Assembly: GCA_050084515.1 (NCBI GenBank)
Contig: CM114272.1
Coordinates: forward strand, 38,750,001 to 38,814,000
Source: Blasia pusilla
Lineage: Eukaryota; Marchantiophyta; Marchantiopsida; Blasiales
Direction of reading: 5' to 3'
Length of the DNA: 64,000 bases
Shown here: one piece after another, positions 33,096-45,055 of the stretch
Numbering within the stretch: position 1 is the first letter of the stretch
Layout of the letters: every line of letters starts with the position of its first letter
Translations under genes and position numbers: made by a program
The notes under the pieces: generated by a model
Seen by the model: only the letters and a program-made list of their open reading frames with translations
Databases searched by the model: none
What the model was told of the DNA's origin: nothing

Positions 33096-34295
33096 ATGAC
33101 GAGGAAAAAAACTCAAGCAAGCAAGGTTGGGAGCTTCACTCCCAAGGGTGGGAGGACTCCTGCGTCTCCATCTGCAAGGCCTCGTTCGGCCAATGAGATA
33201 AGGCAGCAAGAAATCGAGGAGCGGGAAAGGGAAGCGGAGATGCACAAGCAGGAGCTTCTTGCAAAACGTATTAAGGAGGTGCTCGAAAAATAGAACGCAG
33301 AGGCTGAGGCATCGCAATCCTTGAAGAAAAGGATCGCCGATGAAAAGCGTGAGAAGAAGCGTCTGGACGCGTTGGTGAGGAGAGCAGAATTGGAAAAAGC
33401 TCGAAGGGAAAAAGAGATTGCCATTGAAGAAAGCCCGGCCCGTCCAACCGAAAGTGTTGAGATGCAGGAAATGTCCCCGATGAAGTCCGGGGACACAATC
33501 AAAACAGCGGAAATGGACGAAGTTCGAGTGACGGACGATGAGGTCATAAGGACCGCCAGCGTGGAGATGATGGACATCGCTGAAGAAGTAGGAGAGCGGT
33601 CTTCCTCGTCTCTTAGCCCGGCGGAAGAAATCGACCTCTATTAGATCGACAAGTTTCCAGTGGACTTGCCAGCTACTGTCCTAGAGCAGTTGGCTGGCCA
33701 AGACACCGACCCAATCTTTGAGCGGGTAAGAAATGATCTTGGATCTTTGAGTTATGTGAAGGGCCATGTTGCAATTCATTGGCAATTCAGTGTAGTTTAT
33801 TGACCTTGTCCCCGTTGTGACAGTTGGTAAAGCAGATGGCACTAATGGAGGCCAGAACGCCCCAAGAATTCCACTTTGCCGATTGCGGACAATGGAGTAG
33901 GTCCGCGAAATTCAGTCTGACGAGGATATTGCGAAGCTGAAACAATCGGCAGCGACAGCATCCTACGTCAATAGCTTCCCTCCGTTCTATGTTCAGCCTT
34001 ACGACGAACATGGAACTCAAGCGCTGGTTACAGAGAAGGACTTGGAAGCGCTTGACACATTCTGAAGGATGAGAGATTAGGAATTCATAAGGGTGATTGA
34101 GGGGACGGAATTTAGTTGGATGCGGAACCTATATTTCTTCATCTGGGATGGAAACCATAGGTTCATGGCGTGGACCCAGTTTGCAGAGGAGCGCCCAAAC
34201 TCATTGGAGGTGCATTTTTGCGTGAAGGAAGTCGTGCTACATCCATACCCTCATCACATGGCGACGGTGGAGATGCCAATGCATGCCATGAACAC
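33096..34295 (+). pseudogene. B2 exons 1-2: coiled-coil N-terminus and ParB-like domain
   Basis: Exon 1 (33096-33725) starts MTRKKTQASKVGSFTPKGG and has the charged coiled-coil segment, but CAG has become TAG at 33291-33293. The frame is otherwise open from 33321 on (MEMQEMSPMKSGD-type acidic tail). Intron 1 is 33726-33823 (GTAAGA...GTGACAG). Exon 2 (33824-34295) encodes REIQSDEDIAKLKQSAATASYV and an intact FIWDGNHRFMAWTQFAEERPNS (DGNHR at 34147-34161), but a one-base deletion near 33850 and stops at 34063 and 34078 disable it. The exon ends AAC-AC|GTAAGT. Confidence 0.75.
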
Positions 34296-35072
34296 GTAAG
34301 TTTCCTCTTGCCGCAAACCGTCGGACTCCGACAACTTGTTTGACTCGCCACTATTTTTGGCATATTTTTGGCCGAAAGCAACTCATCGGAGTCCGACGAG
34401 TTGCTCGACTGGCCGCTGTTTTAGGATGCTTTTGGCCCAAAGCAACTCGTTGGACTCCAATGAGTTATTCGACTAACCACAGGTTTAGGATGTTTTTGGC
34501 CGAAAGCAACTCGTCGGAGTCCGACGAGTTGCTCGACAGGCCACTATTTTTGGATGTTTTTGGAAGAAAGCAACTCGTTGGAGTCCGACGAGTTGCTCGA
34601 ATGGCCACTATTTTTGGATGTTTTTGGAAGAAAGCAACTCGTTGGAGTCCAACGAGTTGCTTGACTGGCCACTATTTTTGGATGTTTTTGGCCGAAAGCA
34701 ACTCGTCGGAGTCTGACAGGTTGCATTCGCCAACACGGGAAGGTAATCGGAGTAGGGGAGTTTGATTTTTGGCATCAAATTGCAGCTTTAATTGAAATTG
34801 CAAAACCTATCGGACTCTGACGGGTTGATATGTTCACTTTTCTTGCGGAGACAACTCTCTAAATACAAATGATCTGACAATCCGTTGGAGTCTGACGTGT
34901 TGAAACTTGGAAATCACAAATCTGAATGCAATCCGTCGGACTCCGATGGGTTGCAAAATTAAGCTCACAGCTACCATTCCGACCATGAGCTGTGACAACC
35001 TATCGGAGTCCGACAGGTTGTAGGAACCCATGTAGCTTGCAAAAATTCTGATATTGAGTTTGGATGTGCAAG
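34296..35072 (+). repeat. B2 intron 2: 64-bp tandem array of palindromes
   Basis: Palindromes begin at 34378, 34442, 34506, 34570, 34634 and 34698, that is, exactly every 64 bp, with spacer CTCGACTGGCCACTATTTTTGG / ATGTTTTTGGCCGAAA. The copy at 34634-34660 is perfect with the compensated arm GCAACTCGTTGGA. After 34725 palindromes are irregular. The acceptor reads GGATGTGCAAG, one base changed from the GTGCAG of B1. Confidence 0.9.
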
Positions 35073-36404
35073 ATTGTATCGAAGGGGAATTTCCCCCACC
35101 ACTGGATCCAGGATTGCGATCGGGTGAAGAAAGTGCTAACGATGCACCTGGCAAAGTACAAGGGGTTCTTGGGCGATGCCCTTGTAAATGAGATGCTGGC
35201 AAAGGGTGCTCAAATAAAAAAGAAGACTTGGGCTAATACATTTATTTCCCAAGATGCAGCCGTGACAATCCTTTGCTGGTCAAAGATAGAGGCCGCCAAG
35301 AAGAGCGCTGCATTGGAGCTGGAGCGGAGGTAGAAAGTGTCAGTGTCTGAGTGTGCTAAATTCATCCAAGCTGTAGTATCTGCAGCTACGAAGTACACTG
35401 CAAGCAAGATGCAGCGCTACATCGCCATTCTCAACCCCGAACTTGGCCCCGATTTCTACAAGGAGCTGAAGGCGATAATCAAGTGCCAGCGGAAGAGGGA
35501 TGAAGATCTGCATGGTCTGATTGGGGAGAAAGTGTCTCTCAACCGCGTCCATTGATTTGCCTTGTCCGAAATTTCAGAATTTAGGAGAATCCGACTGATG
35601 AAAATCAGTCTCGAGGGCACAGAGGCCCAAAAGAGGGCAGCACACCATCCTCCGGGTGTCTCTGATCTAGTGATCTCCCACTGGCTCCGTGAATGGTCAT
35701 TCTGGGACGCATTGCGGCTTCTCGGGAAGTCCATGCTCATGGGTCTCCAAGCGGAGCTGAAAAGAATAGAGCCAGTTCCGGAGGAAGCAAAAACCTGGAG
35801 AGTGCTGAAGATTTTGAACTTTGGCTGGATGACATGCGGGACAAGCCCATAAAAAACCCAGGCTTCAAGACGATGTTCAAGGATCGCATCCTCCCTCAGG
35901 CAGACCTTGATGAAGAAATAGAGGCGAAGAAAAGGGATTTCGCAAAGAAGAAGCAAGATCTTCAAGAGCAGGCGGCCGATGCATCTCGACTAAGAGCTGC
36001 CAAACGGATGGTGTTCAGGTACCTCGTCCATTGTAAGAATGTAGGTACATGGCAAAAAATATTGGCAGCTTGCAAACTGTGGGCTTCTCCGCCTGATGGA
36101 GAGACATTTTCCATGTACGACATGGAGATGGCTCAAAGCATGTCCAACTGGAAGGTGGAGAATTGCCCGATCTGGCTAGACTTCAACGACCCTGAGGACA
36201 TAACCGAGAAAAATCTATGCCTGCTCTATGATGCAGTGACCACGGGTAGGGACGACATCCCCAATTTCGTGCAGGCTGAAATTTTTTTCGAAGGAGATGC
36301 AGAGGAGCAAGCCCTCTAGACAGCGGAGTTGGTGTCCAAGGTCGTCACCGCCAAGGACAAATCTACATCGAGTCTCAAAGCCAAGGCGAGGGGATCGGAG
36401 AAGA
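35073..36404 (+). pseudogene. B2 exon 3, truncated by M5
   Basis: It begins IVSKGNFPHHWIQDCDRVKKVLTMHLAKYKGFLGDALVNEMLAKGAQ, the best-preserved exon 3 start in the window. It continues through the helical middle region and IWLDFNDPEDITEKN to the linker (SLKAKARGSE). Stops occur at about 35331, 35553 and 36317, and there is a frameshift near 35800. At 36404 it is cut by the M5 terminus, so the whole methyltransferase-like part is missing. Confidence 0.78.
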
Positions 36405-36796
36405 GGTGCGGTAAGAGGAGAGGAAGAGAGGAGAGAGGAGAGAGGAAACTACCTTCAACCGAAATAGATACTTTTTTTTAAGAGAGTTACCGTTGGGTTG
36501 AAGAGAGGAAACTTTTTGTGTGAATTTTTTTTCACTTTTTTGTTCATTTATTAAACAATCCCACAGTTTTTTTTTCCTCTTCCATATTTTGGCAACCCTT
36601 GTGAGTCTGACGAGTTGCAAATTGCAGAAAATTTACAAAACTGAAAAATCAGTGGAATCATAAGTGTGGAACCAAGCACTTTTTCCATCCAAGGTCTGGG
36701 AAAAATCTATCATTTGCCCCGGGCTGAATAGAGTTCAAGCTCAAAGTGAAGGTTGAGGAAAAATAAAAGTACAATCTAAAACCTCATTTTGCATCC

Positions 36797-38277
36797 TCAA
36801 AGTGGTTTGTTTAAAATACTTCGTACTTCTTTGAGGGACAGAATTGGTTGGTGGATTCCTACTCTTACCTCCGACTCTCTTAAAACTACCAGCAACACAT
36901 AGTACATGTGCTTACAAGGGAAATACCTTTTTCCACTTGTCTCTCTTTGGACAAAGTCATCACATGAACATGTGGGAAAGCAATAGATGTGCACCACATA
37001 CACCCCTTTGACACTTGAATTTACAGTGTTGTTCTTGACCCAATACATCCTTCCTATTCAATTGCCACTCAAGACATCTTTCGTGGCGATGATCTCCATT
37101 TTTGCCTCCCGAGTCTTTGCATTCGCTTTGCTCTCTCCACCGTTGGCTGCACATTCTGTTTCTCTTCACCCCATTTCTAGACTCAAACAGAAATAATGGA
37201 TTGAGATCATCCACCTTCTCCGGGTACATGTTGACATCAATCTTGGGTTGAATATGAAATGCAAAGGTCTCTGTAATGCGAACATGCTCCGAACTTCCTC
37301 GTCTCGAGTGCAAACCGGCACTTGTAAGATTGTCCACCGTCTTGAGTGCGATTCGTACTGCGGCGATGGGCCAAATCGTGGGGGTATTCGGGAGCTCCAA
37401 TGGCGGCGGATAAGACTTCCGGAAAGCGCAAGATTCATTTGGGCGAAGAAGTACTTCAATTGATCCCCGGTCCTCGTGAACGATCAAAGGTTTTGAGTCC
37501 CCAAAACCCAGGCAGAGGTCGTCGATCCTTTGTATGATTCTTATTTAGGAAAGTGCCGCATGCTCTCCTAATGCCATCAGATCGTGCCACCGCAGTTGGT
37601 CCACGTTAGGTTGCTCCAAGATATATGCCACCGTTTTAGGTTGCAATCCACCTCCATTACCGAATCCCATATTGTTGAACCACCCGGTGGCGACAGGATG
37701 TTGCGAACTTCCAAAGAACGGAGGGCTTTTGAAATAAAACATTCACTGATTTTGGAGAAGTAACTCCATCACGGATTTGGGACGGGTCCGGGGTCCCCGA
37801 ATACCTGGGCGGTGTAATTTCCTCATCCAAATCAATCACCGGATTCGTTCGCTCGATCTTGCCTCTTCACCGCTGAAGTCAAGATACTTATCTGGTCTCC
37901 ACGAGTCTCGTTCGTTGCTCTACCACCATCTGTATGGGGACGTCTTGAAACCCGCCCACGAATATCCCCACCAATGTGTACGTCTTGCTCGAGTGGAGTT
38001 CGCCACGCACGGTTGAAGGCCGACATACAATTTTTCATCACGAGATCTCACGGCCGCCTACGACATAGAGCTCGTGAGATCGACGGCCCTTTTCCTTTTG
38101 TTATGACTTTTTGAGAAAGATATGGGATGCTCTGATCGTAGCATTGCTCTTGCCTGGTCTTGTTGGCATGCCTCCACAAGTGAAATTGTTGGCATGCTTG
38201 TGACGACCTCAAGAGGAATGAACACTTTCTGCTCCACTTGTGTTGGGGCAGAGGGCATTTTCATGAACGTTCAATCC
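36797..38277 (-). pseudogene. M5 transposase exon 2 with SWIM finger
   Basis: The SWIM finger and ILNKPL end are intact in frame from 37048 down to 36797. The rest is broken by many short deletions (for example near 37120, 37310, 37600, 37860 and 38020). The acceptor side is GCAG|GGATTGAAC at 38277. Confidence 0.8.
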
Positions 38278-38502
38278 CTGCAACGACGGCTATGTTAGAA
38301 GGGAACGAAAATAACCCAGGAGTCAAAGAAATAAGCGACCTGTCGGAACCAGACGGGTTGCAGGCCCGAGGCATCCCATGAACGACTTTGCGACCCGTCT
38401 GGTCCCGACGTGTTGTAACCTTAAACCCACCTACTGCAACCCATCGGAACCCGACAGGTTGCAAGGCCGAGGCATCCCATGAACGACTCTGTGACCTGTC
38501 GG
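38278..38502 (-). repeat. M5 intron remnant, joined to mid exon 1
   Basis: The acceptor-proximal part of the intron, with palindromes like those of M1 (about 38338-38500), ends in CTGTCGG. It continues directly as CATCCATTTCGGCC, which is exon 1 coding sequence (compare 5025). The junction lies in a palindrome arm. Confidence 0.8.
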
Positions 38503-39788
38503 CATCCATTTCGGCCATCTTTCCATCCAGAACTCGTATCTGACGCAGCAAATTCCGGAAGCATTCAGGATCAGCGAGAAATGCGAGATTTTCCCAGAGT
38601 TGTTTCTCCTCAACCGTGATCTCGCATCGCCCAGGATTCCAAGCAATTGTTCACAAATTTGTGATGCCGTTGTGAGCTTGATCACCCCGGGCTTTGAACC
38701 CGGAGAGTTTCTGAAGACCTCGGCTACTTTCTTCGCCACATCCTCCTTGATGTGTCTTTGAATTGCATCGGTCACAGGATGAGTGTGGGAGCCAACATGA
38801 ACTGCCAGCCTTGTATACTCTGACGTGGAGCCCAAGTCATGGACAATGAAAAATATGTATGCAGGACACGCTCCAACGCAGAAGGGCGATGCCTGACAAT
38901 GAGGACATCGATGGCCTCCCGGCGGTATTGTGGCACCCACCTCGTATGGAGTTTCTGCATTCTTGGGGGGGAATTGCGACGTATTGACTCGCCCGTTGCG
39001 CTCTAGATACGGGCATGCTGGACTTCTACACTCCAAGGCTCCCAAGCATTGGCGGCGGGAGACAATCCAAGGACCATCAGGGATGGAAGCACTGGTCCGT
39101 TGAAGCCTGCACCATCGATGACAATCGACTTTTTCGCCCATACCCTTCAGGCGCCCTCCATCCTTCTTTTGAGCAGAGAGCAAGTGGAGGCAACTCAAAA
39201 TGCAATTACCATAAATGACGTGGGCGGCAACTCGTCGACAAGAATGTGCTTGAACATTTTCAAGGGCAGAGACGAAAGCAAACTATTGCCTGATACTCGC
39301 AAGAGGAACGAGTAGGCGGACATAGGGCCCGATTGGTGTCCGAAAGATCCGCTGAGGTTGATAACATCCGGAATCTCTTCAGGAAGAACAACATTGTTAT
39401 GAGTGTGCGAAGTTAGAGTCGAAGCCGGATCTGCAGAGCTTAGAGTTGCAAACGTAGAGCTCGGAGCACTAGGAAATTCTAGACCGTCTACTTGGGAAAC
39501 ACACGGTCGAGGGCGGGCCGTAAACTCTGTATTGACCATTTGCTCTGGTAGGAGATTCCATACTTTATGGTCTGAGGTCACTGGGCTGGACCGTCTCACC
39601 TATTATGTCTTCCGTACCTTCCACCCTAACATCTTTGGATACAAAGATGGTTCCAGTCAAGAAGAAATCGAGCAGACAGAAAATTTTCATCCACTACTAC
39701 GAAAGACTCACGAGCTTGGGGTCGAATGATTTCTGATTGAGGAAGGGCCATGGATGATGCCACAAGTGAGCTTAACATAATTATCCAT
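38503..39788 (-). pseudogene. M5 transposase exon 1, finger region only
   Basis: It starts with ATG at 39788. The Cys-rich finger is open over 255 codons (39198-38431): CRSPACPY, HRCPHCQASPFCVGACPAY, VGSHTHPV. This is the longest uninterrupted finger domain here. The catalytic segment (GFMADNAQ) is absent through deletion. Upstream frames (39599-39195) encode the Ser/Pro-rich linker. Confidence 0.8.
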
Positions 39789-40009
39789 TCCAAGAAGATT
39801 CCTACGTGAGGAGACGAGAATGAGAATGAGAATGAGAATGAGAATATTCAATTTATAGTGAATAGGAAAGATACTCTGATGATTTTTTACTAACAAGATG
39901 AATTCGGTGGGGACATTGTCCGACACAATGGATCCATTCAGAACACATTCAATTCTTTGCAATATGTTACCGGATTTGGGAAGCAGAGGGTTGCGCATCA
40001 CACTTGGAA

Positions 40010-40700
40010 CCCGTCGGAGTCCTGGTAACTCAGAAATTACCCGAAGCTTACCGAAGCCTGCAACCCGTCGGCATCGGACGGGTTGCACGCTTCTGCTAAA
40101 CATTGTCAAAGCGAGCAACCCGTCGCTCTCCAACGACTTGCTGGGATACCGCTCCTTCTTGCTCGAAGATGCCGGAGGCGTGCAAACCATCTGTTCCCGA
40201 CGAGTTCCGCGGGTGCCTCGCCTTTTAGCCCAAAGACGGCGAGGCGTGCAACCCGTCGCCGTCCAACGGGTTGCGCAAGGGCCTCGCCTTGTGGTGCAGC
40301 CAGCCAGACTCCGATGACTTGCACGGGAAGCCATTGTTCCTAACCCTTGATGAGGGAAGCATGCAACCCAACAGTCTCCGTCGGATTGCCCAAAATACGT
40401 CCCGTTCCCGTCCCAAACACGCGCAACATGTCGGTCTCCGACGGCTTGCGCGCGTACCTTGCATTTTTTTCCGAAGACGATAGAGGCGCTCAACCCGTCG
40501 GTCTCCGATGGGTTGCTCACGCACATGGCGACGTTTGCAAGATGGCGGAGGCGCGCAACATGTCGGTCTCCGACGGGTTGCGCGGGTACCTCGCGTTCTT
40601 TTCCGAAGACGACGGAGGCGCTCAACCCGTCGGTCTCCGACGGGTTGCTCGCGCACGTGGCGGAGCCACGTCAGACTCCGACAAGTTGCAATTTTTCACG
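40010..40700. repeat. palindrome array upstream of B3
   Basis: It is nearly identical to the 6140-6890 array, with the same spacers in the same order. It lacks part of one unit (CGGCGGAGG before GCGCAACATG at about 40425). The array ends at the same TTTTTCACGTCCGGACTTCCG as B0. ORFs through it, including one of 305 codons on the minus strand, are repeat translations. Confidence 0.9.
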
Positions 40701-40778
40701 TCCGGACTTCCGTAACATCCGGCACGTCGCCGTCAAAAGGACGACGGGACCCAACGGTCAGACCAACGGCTAGAAAAG

Positions 40779-40787
40779 TATAAATAG
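40779..40787 (+). promoter_or_regulatory. TATA box of B3
   Basis: TATAAATAG in TAGAAAAGTATAAATAGGGC is identical to B0, 274 bp before the ATG at 41061. Confidence 0.7.
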
Positions 40788-41060
40788 GGCAGAAATCGCT
40801 CATTTCCGGTTTCTCATTTCACGATCTTCATTCCTCACTCCTCACTCTCCCGCGCAGCAGGTGATCAGATACGAAGGGGCATTTCACGCGGCGACACATC
40901 GCGAGTCGATAGGAGGGAACGAGAGCGAGACGGTTTGACCGAGCGATATCGGGACGATTCAAGCTAACCATCAAGGCGAGACGAGCTCCCATCTCGACAT
41001 CAGCAAGGCGACTGATCAAGGGATTCGTCGTGGACATAGGTGGAGGAATTTTTGGCAAAA

Positions 41061-42233
41061 ATGACAAGGAAAAAAACACAAGCCAACAAGTCTGGGAGCT
41101 TCACTCCCAAGTCCATTAGGACTCCTGCGTCAGCTTCTCCTGGGCCTCGTTCGGCGAATGAAATTAGGCAGCAGGAAATCGAGGAGCGAGAAAGGGAAGT
41201 GGAGATGCACAACCAAGTGCTTCTGGCGAGACGTGTTCAAGCGGCGCTAGATAAACAGAACGAAGAGGCCGAGACGTCGCAGGCCTTGAAGAAAAGGATC
41301 GCCGACGAAAGAGAGAAAAGAAGCGCCTGGGCGCGTCGGTGAGGAGGGCGAATTGGCTAAAGCGGCGGGAAAAAGCAATAGCCATTGGCGATAGCCAGCC
41401 CGCCCAACCGCAAGTGTTGAGATGCGGGAAATGTCCCCACGAAGTTCGGGACACAATCAACATAGTGGAAACAACAGTTCAAATCGATGACGCGAGGTCA
41501 TGAGGACCGCCAGCGTGGAGATGGTGGACATGGCGAAGAAGCCGGAGAGCGGTCATTTCGACTCCAAGCCCGGCGGAGGACATCGACCTCTATCGGATCG
41601 ACAAGTTCCCAGTCGATTTTCTAGCCCCTGTCTCAGACAAGTTAGCTGGTCAAGAAACCGACTCCATTTTCGAGCGGGTAAGAGAGGTTAGGTTTTTTAA
41701 TTATGTGAATTGCAATTCATTGGGATTTCTGTGTAGCTTATTCCTCTTGTCCCGGTTCTGACAGGTGGTAAAGCAGATGGCACTCATGGAGGGCCACAAC
41801 GCCCCAAGGATTCCACTCTGCCGATTAAGGACAATGGAATACGTCCGCGAAATCTGATCCGCGAGGACATCGCAAAGCTAAAACAATCGGCGGCGACAAA
41901 GATCCACGTGGGAGCTTTCCTCCCTTCTATGTTCAGCCTTACGACAAGCATGGAACCCAAGCTCTGGTTACCGAGGAGGACTTGGAAAATCTTGACACAT
42001 TCTAGAGGATGCGAGACCAGGACTTCAAAAGGCAAGTTGAGGGCACGGAATTCAGTGGATGAGGAATCGCATTTCTTCATCGGGATGGAAATCACAGAGT
42101 TCATGGCGTGGACCAAGTTTTTGGAGGAGCGCCCCAACTCATTGGAGGCACATTTCTGCGTGAAGGCAGTGGTCCTTCACCCATACCCTCATCACATGGC
42201 GACGGTGGAGATGGCAATGCATGCCATGAACAC
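41061..42233 (+). pseudogene. B3 exons 1-2: N-terminus and ParB-like domain
   Basis: It starts with ATG at 41061, MTRKKTQANKSGSFTPKSI, the intact form of the start that is ATC in B0. The coiled-coil segment is open to about 41330 and then disrupted by small deletions. Intron 1 is 41678-41764. Exon 2 (41765-42233) encodes VVKQMALMEGHNAPRIPLCRL; the stretch before DGNHR is damaged (CATCGGGATGGAAATCACAGAG). The exon ends AACAC|GTGAGT. Loss of single bases rather than substitutions is the main damage. Confidence 0.75.
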
Positions 42234-43070
42234 GTGAGTATCTTTAACACTTTCGCAACTCGTCGGACTCCGACGAGTTGCTCGATTGATGAATGGGTTA
42301 GGTTTGTTTGGCGAAAGCAACTTCGTCGGACTCGACGGGTTGCTAGATCGCGACGCTTTTTCGATGTTTTTAAGATTGCAACTTTCGTCGGACTCGGCGA
42401 CTTGTTTGATGGAACATAGATTTAACTAGTTTTTGGCCCAAAGCAAACCGCCGAGTCCGCGGGTTGCTTGACAGCCGCCTTGTGAGGATGTTTTTGAAGA
42501 GTGCAACTCGTCGGACTCCGACGACTTGTTTGATTGAACATAGATTTAACTGGTTTTTGGCCCAAAGCAACCCGTCCGAGTCCGACGGGTTGCTTTTGGG
42601 AAAAACCCTTCTAAACTGCGAGTCACTCGAGCAACTCGTCGGAGTCCGACGAGTTGCATTCTTAAAAACAACCTCACAAGGTAACCTATCGAGCAACCCG
42701 CCGGACTCCGGACGGTTTGCTTTGGGCCAAAAACTAGTTAAATCTATGTTCAATCAAACAAGTCGTCGGAGTCCGACGAAGTTGCAATCTTAAAAACATC
42801 AAAAAGCGTGCGATCCAAAGAATCGTCGAGTCCGACGAGTTGCAACCTTAAAAACATCCGAAAAAGCGTGCGATCCCAAAGAACCCGTCGAGTCCGGCGA
42901 GTTGCTTACCTGGCATTAGCAAATTTGAATGCAAACCGCCGGACTCCGGACGGGTTGTATCATTTAGCTTGTTGCTAGAATCCGACCGAAGTGGGATGGC
43001 GACCCGTCGGACTCCGGCGGGTTGTAGGAACCCATGTAATTTCCTCGACGGGTTGAGTTTGGATGTGCGG
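42234..43070 (+). repeat. B3 intron 2 with palindromes
   Basis: Palindromes occur about every 60 bp between 42255 and 43030, alternating between GCAACTCG and GCAACCCG arms. Spacers TTTAAGATTGCAAC / GAACATAGATTTAACTAGTTTTTGGCCCAAA occur in both orientations, so the array itself folds back (42400-42500 versus 42720-42790). The segment around 42320-42420 is the uninverted match for the two halves found at 8545 and 54890. Confidence 0.85.
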
Positions 43071-45055
43071 GATTGTATCGGGGGAATGTCACCCACCATT
43101 GGATCCGGATCTGCGATCGGGTGAGGAAGGTGCTTACGACGCACCGGGAGAGTCTGAGGGGTTCTTGGGCGATGCCCTCGTCAATCGATGCTTGCAAAGG
43201 GTGCTCAGATTAAGAAGAAAACTTGGGCAAACAAGTTTATTTCTCAAGATGCACCGTAACCATCCTTTGTTGGTCGAAGATACAGCCGCAAGAAAAGCGC
43301 CTTTGACCGAGCCGAGCGGAGGGAGAAGGTATCTGCGTCTGAGCGCGCCAAATTCATCAAGCTGCCAGATCTGCTCGCAACGAAATACACGGCGAGCAAG
43401 ATGCAGCGATACATCAAGCATTCTCAACCCCGATCTTGGTCCGGAGTTCTACAAGGAGCTCAAGGCGATTATCAGCGTCGGCGGAAGAGGGATGAAGATC
43501 CGCATGGTCGGATTGGGGAGAAAGTGTCATTTGGATCGCGTGCATCGTTTTGCGTTATCCGGGATTAGCGAGTTCAGGAGGATACGATGATGAAAATCGT
43601 CTCGAGGGCTCAGAGGCCGGAAGAGGGCGCACACCATCCTCCGGTGTGTCCGATCCGATGATCTCGCATTGGCTACGCCGAATGGTCGTTCGGGGGCGCG
43701 TTGCGGGTAATCGGGAAGTTCGTGGGCCGACGGATGCAAGCGGAGCTCGAAGATTAGAGCCCATTCGCCGGAAGCAAACCTTGAAAGTTCGGAGATTACG
43801 AGGTTTGGCTCGGCGACATCCGGGACAAGCCAACCAAGAACCCTGGATTCAAGACCATGTTCAAGGTTTGCGTCCTCCCTCAGCGAGCTTGACGAAGAAG
43901 TAGAGGGTAACAAACGGGATCAAGCGAAGAAGAAGCGAGATCTACAGGAGCAGACGGCCGATAATGTTCGACTAAAAGCTGCCAAACGGATGGTATTGAG
44001 GTACTTCATCCAGTGTAAGAATGCAGGTACGTGGGGAAAATTACCGGTAGCCTTGAAATTGTGGGCTTCGCCGCTGGATGCAGAGACATTCTCCATGTAT
44101 GACGTGGAGATGGGTCAGCACATGTCGGATTGGGAGGTGGAGAATTGCCCCATTTGGCTCGACTTCAACAACCCTGAAGACATCACGGATAAGGACTTAC
44201 GAGTGCTTCATGATGCAGTGGCCTCAGGACAAGACGACATCCCCAATTTCGTCCAGCCTGAAGACTTCTTCGGAGGAGATGCAGAAGAGCAGGCCACGAG
44301 GCAGTGAGTTGGCTTCCAAGGTCCGACGACCAAAGACAAATCCACAAATGGTCTCAAAGGCAAGGCGAGGGGAGGGAAAAATTTAGAGGCCGAGACTTCC
44401 CAAAAAGAGCCTGAAGATGAGAGGCCAGAGGCGGAATCGTCCGGACGAGCAGGGAGAGAGGGTCGGACCAGGTCCTCGGCGAAGAAAACGCCACCAGAAT
44501 CCGAGGTCATAGAAACCCCGACAAGCCGTCCCCAGACTAGGGAGAAGCGGAAGCGAGAGGTGCCCGGGTTGTCCCATCATCCTTGGGAAGACACAGACAA
44601 ACAACGACCCGGACAAGCGTCCTCCTTCAATTCACCTCTTTACTGGATGAGCTGAACAGCTTCAGTTCTCAAGCGTCGACAACTGCCATCGAAAAATTGA
44701 CAACGCTGGGACGGAAGCTCCAACAAAACGGGCACGCTGCCTGGACGGTGAATGGAGTGGTGGAAGAGGTTGCGGTGGATCTCTTGATCGCCGATCTGCC
44801 CTCGGGGTTGCGACTTTGGGGCGAAAATCCGGCGGACGAGGTACTGAGTGGAATCGCCGCTCACTTATGACCGATTGCACTTTTGTTCTACTTTGCGACG
44901 CCTATCGAGTGGCGGGGGTTGCGTCTTGGTGTTGATTGGAGGGAGCGAGGATGAGCTCTTCAACCTCCGGTCGTCAAGAGGTCGCTAAAGTGGAGGACGG
45001 CTGTCGTGGATCATCAAAACGAGTACCCACTCCGATCCGCGACGAGTCGATTCGG
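43071..45055 (+). pseudogene. B3 exon 3: middle region and methyltransferase motif IV region
   Basis: It has the same content as B1 exon 3. The linker has EAETSQKEPEDERPEAESSGRAGREGRTRSS, then AIEKLTTLGRKLQQNGHAAWTVNGVVEEVAVDLLIADLPSGLRLWGENP. The DLPSG motif IV candidate is intact. Frame is lost repeatedly through small deletions (about 43140-43900, 44290 and 44840-45000). The exon ends TTCGG|GTAAGG at 45055. Confidence 0.75.

Larger units (their letters stand above)
36405..39990 (-). mobile_element. M5: SWIM-transposase element lacking the catalytic core
   Basis: The terminus GGTGCGGTAAGAGG is at 36405; the 5' end runs into the B3 upstream region near 39990. It is the paralogue of M1. Compared with M1 it has lost about 1 kb covering the intron start and the exon 1 catalytic region (junction at 38503), so it could only be non-autonomous. 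From about 37.1 kb it also carries many 1-3 base deletions relative to the other copies. Confidence 0.85.

Noticed and set aside
34313-34725. Regular direct repeats resembling a CRISPR array
   Set aside because: The repeats are palindromes with near-constant spacers (not unique spacers), there are no cas genes, and the context is an intron in a eukaryotic gene.
39708-40625. 305-codon minus-strand ORF upstream of B3
   Set aside because: Same cause: it runs through the B3 promoter array and into M5 leader sequence.
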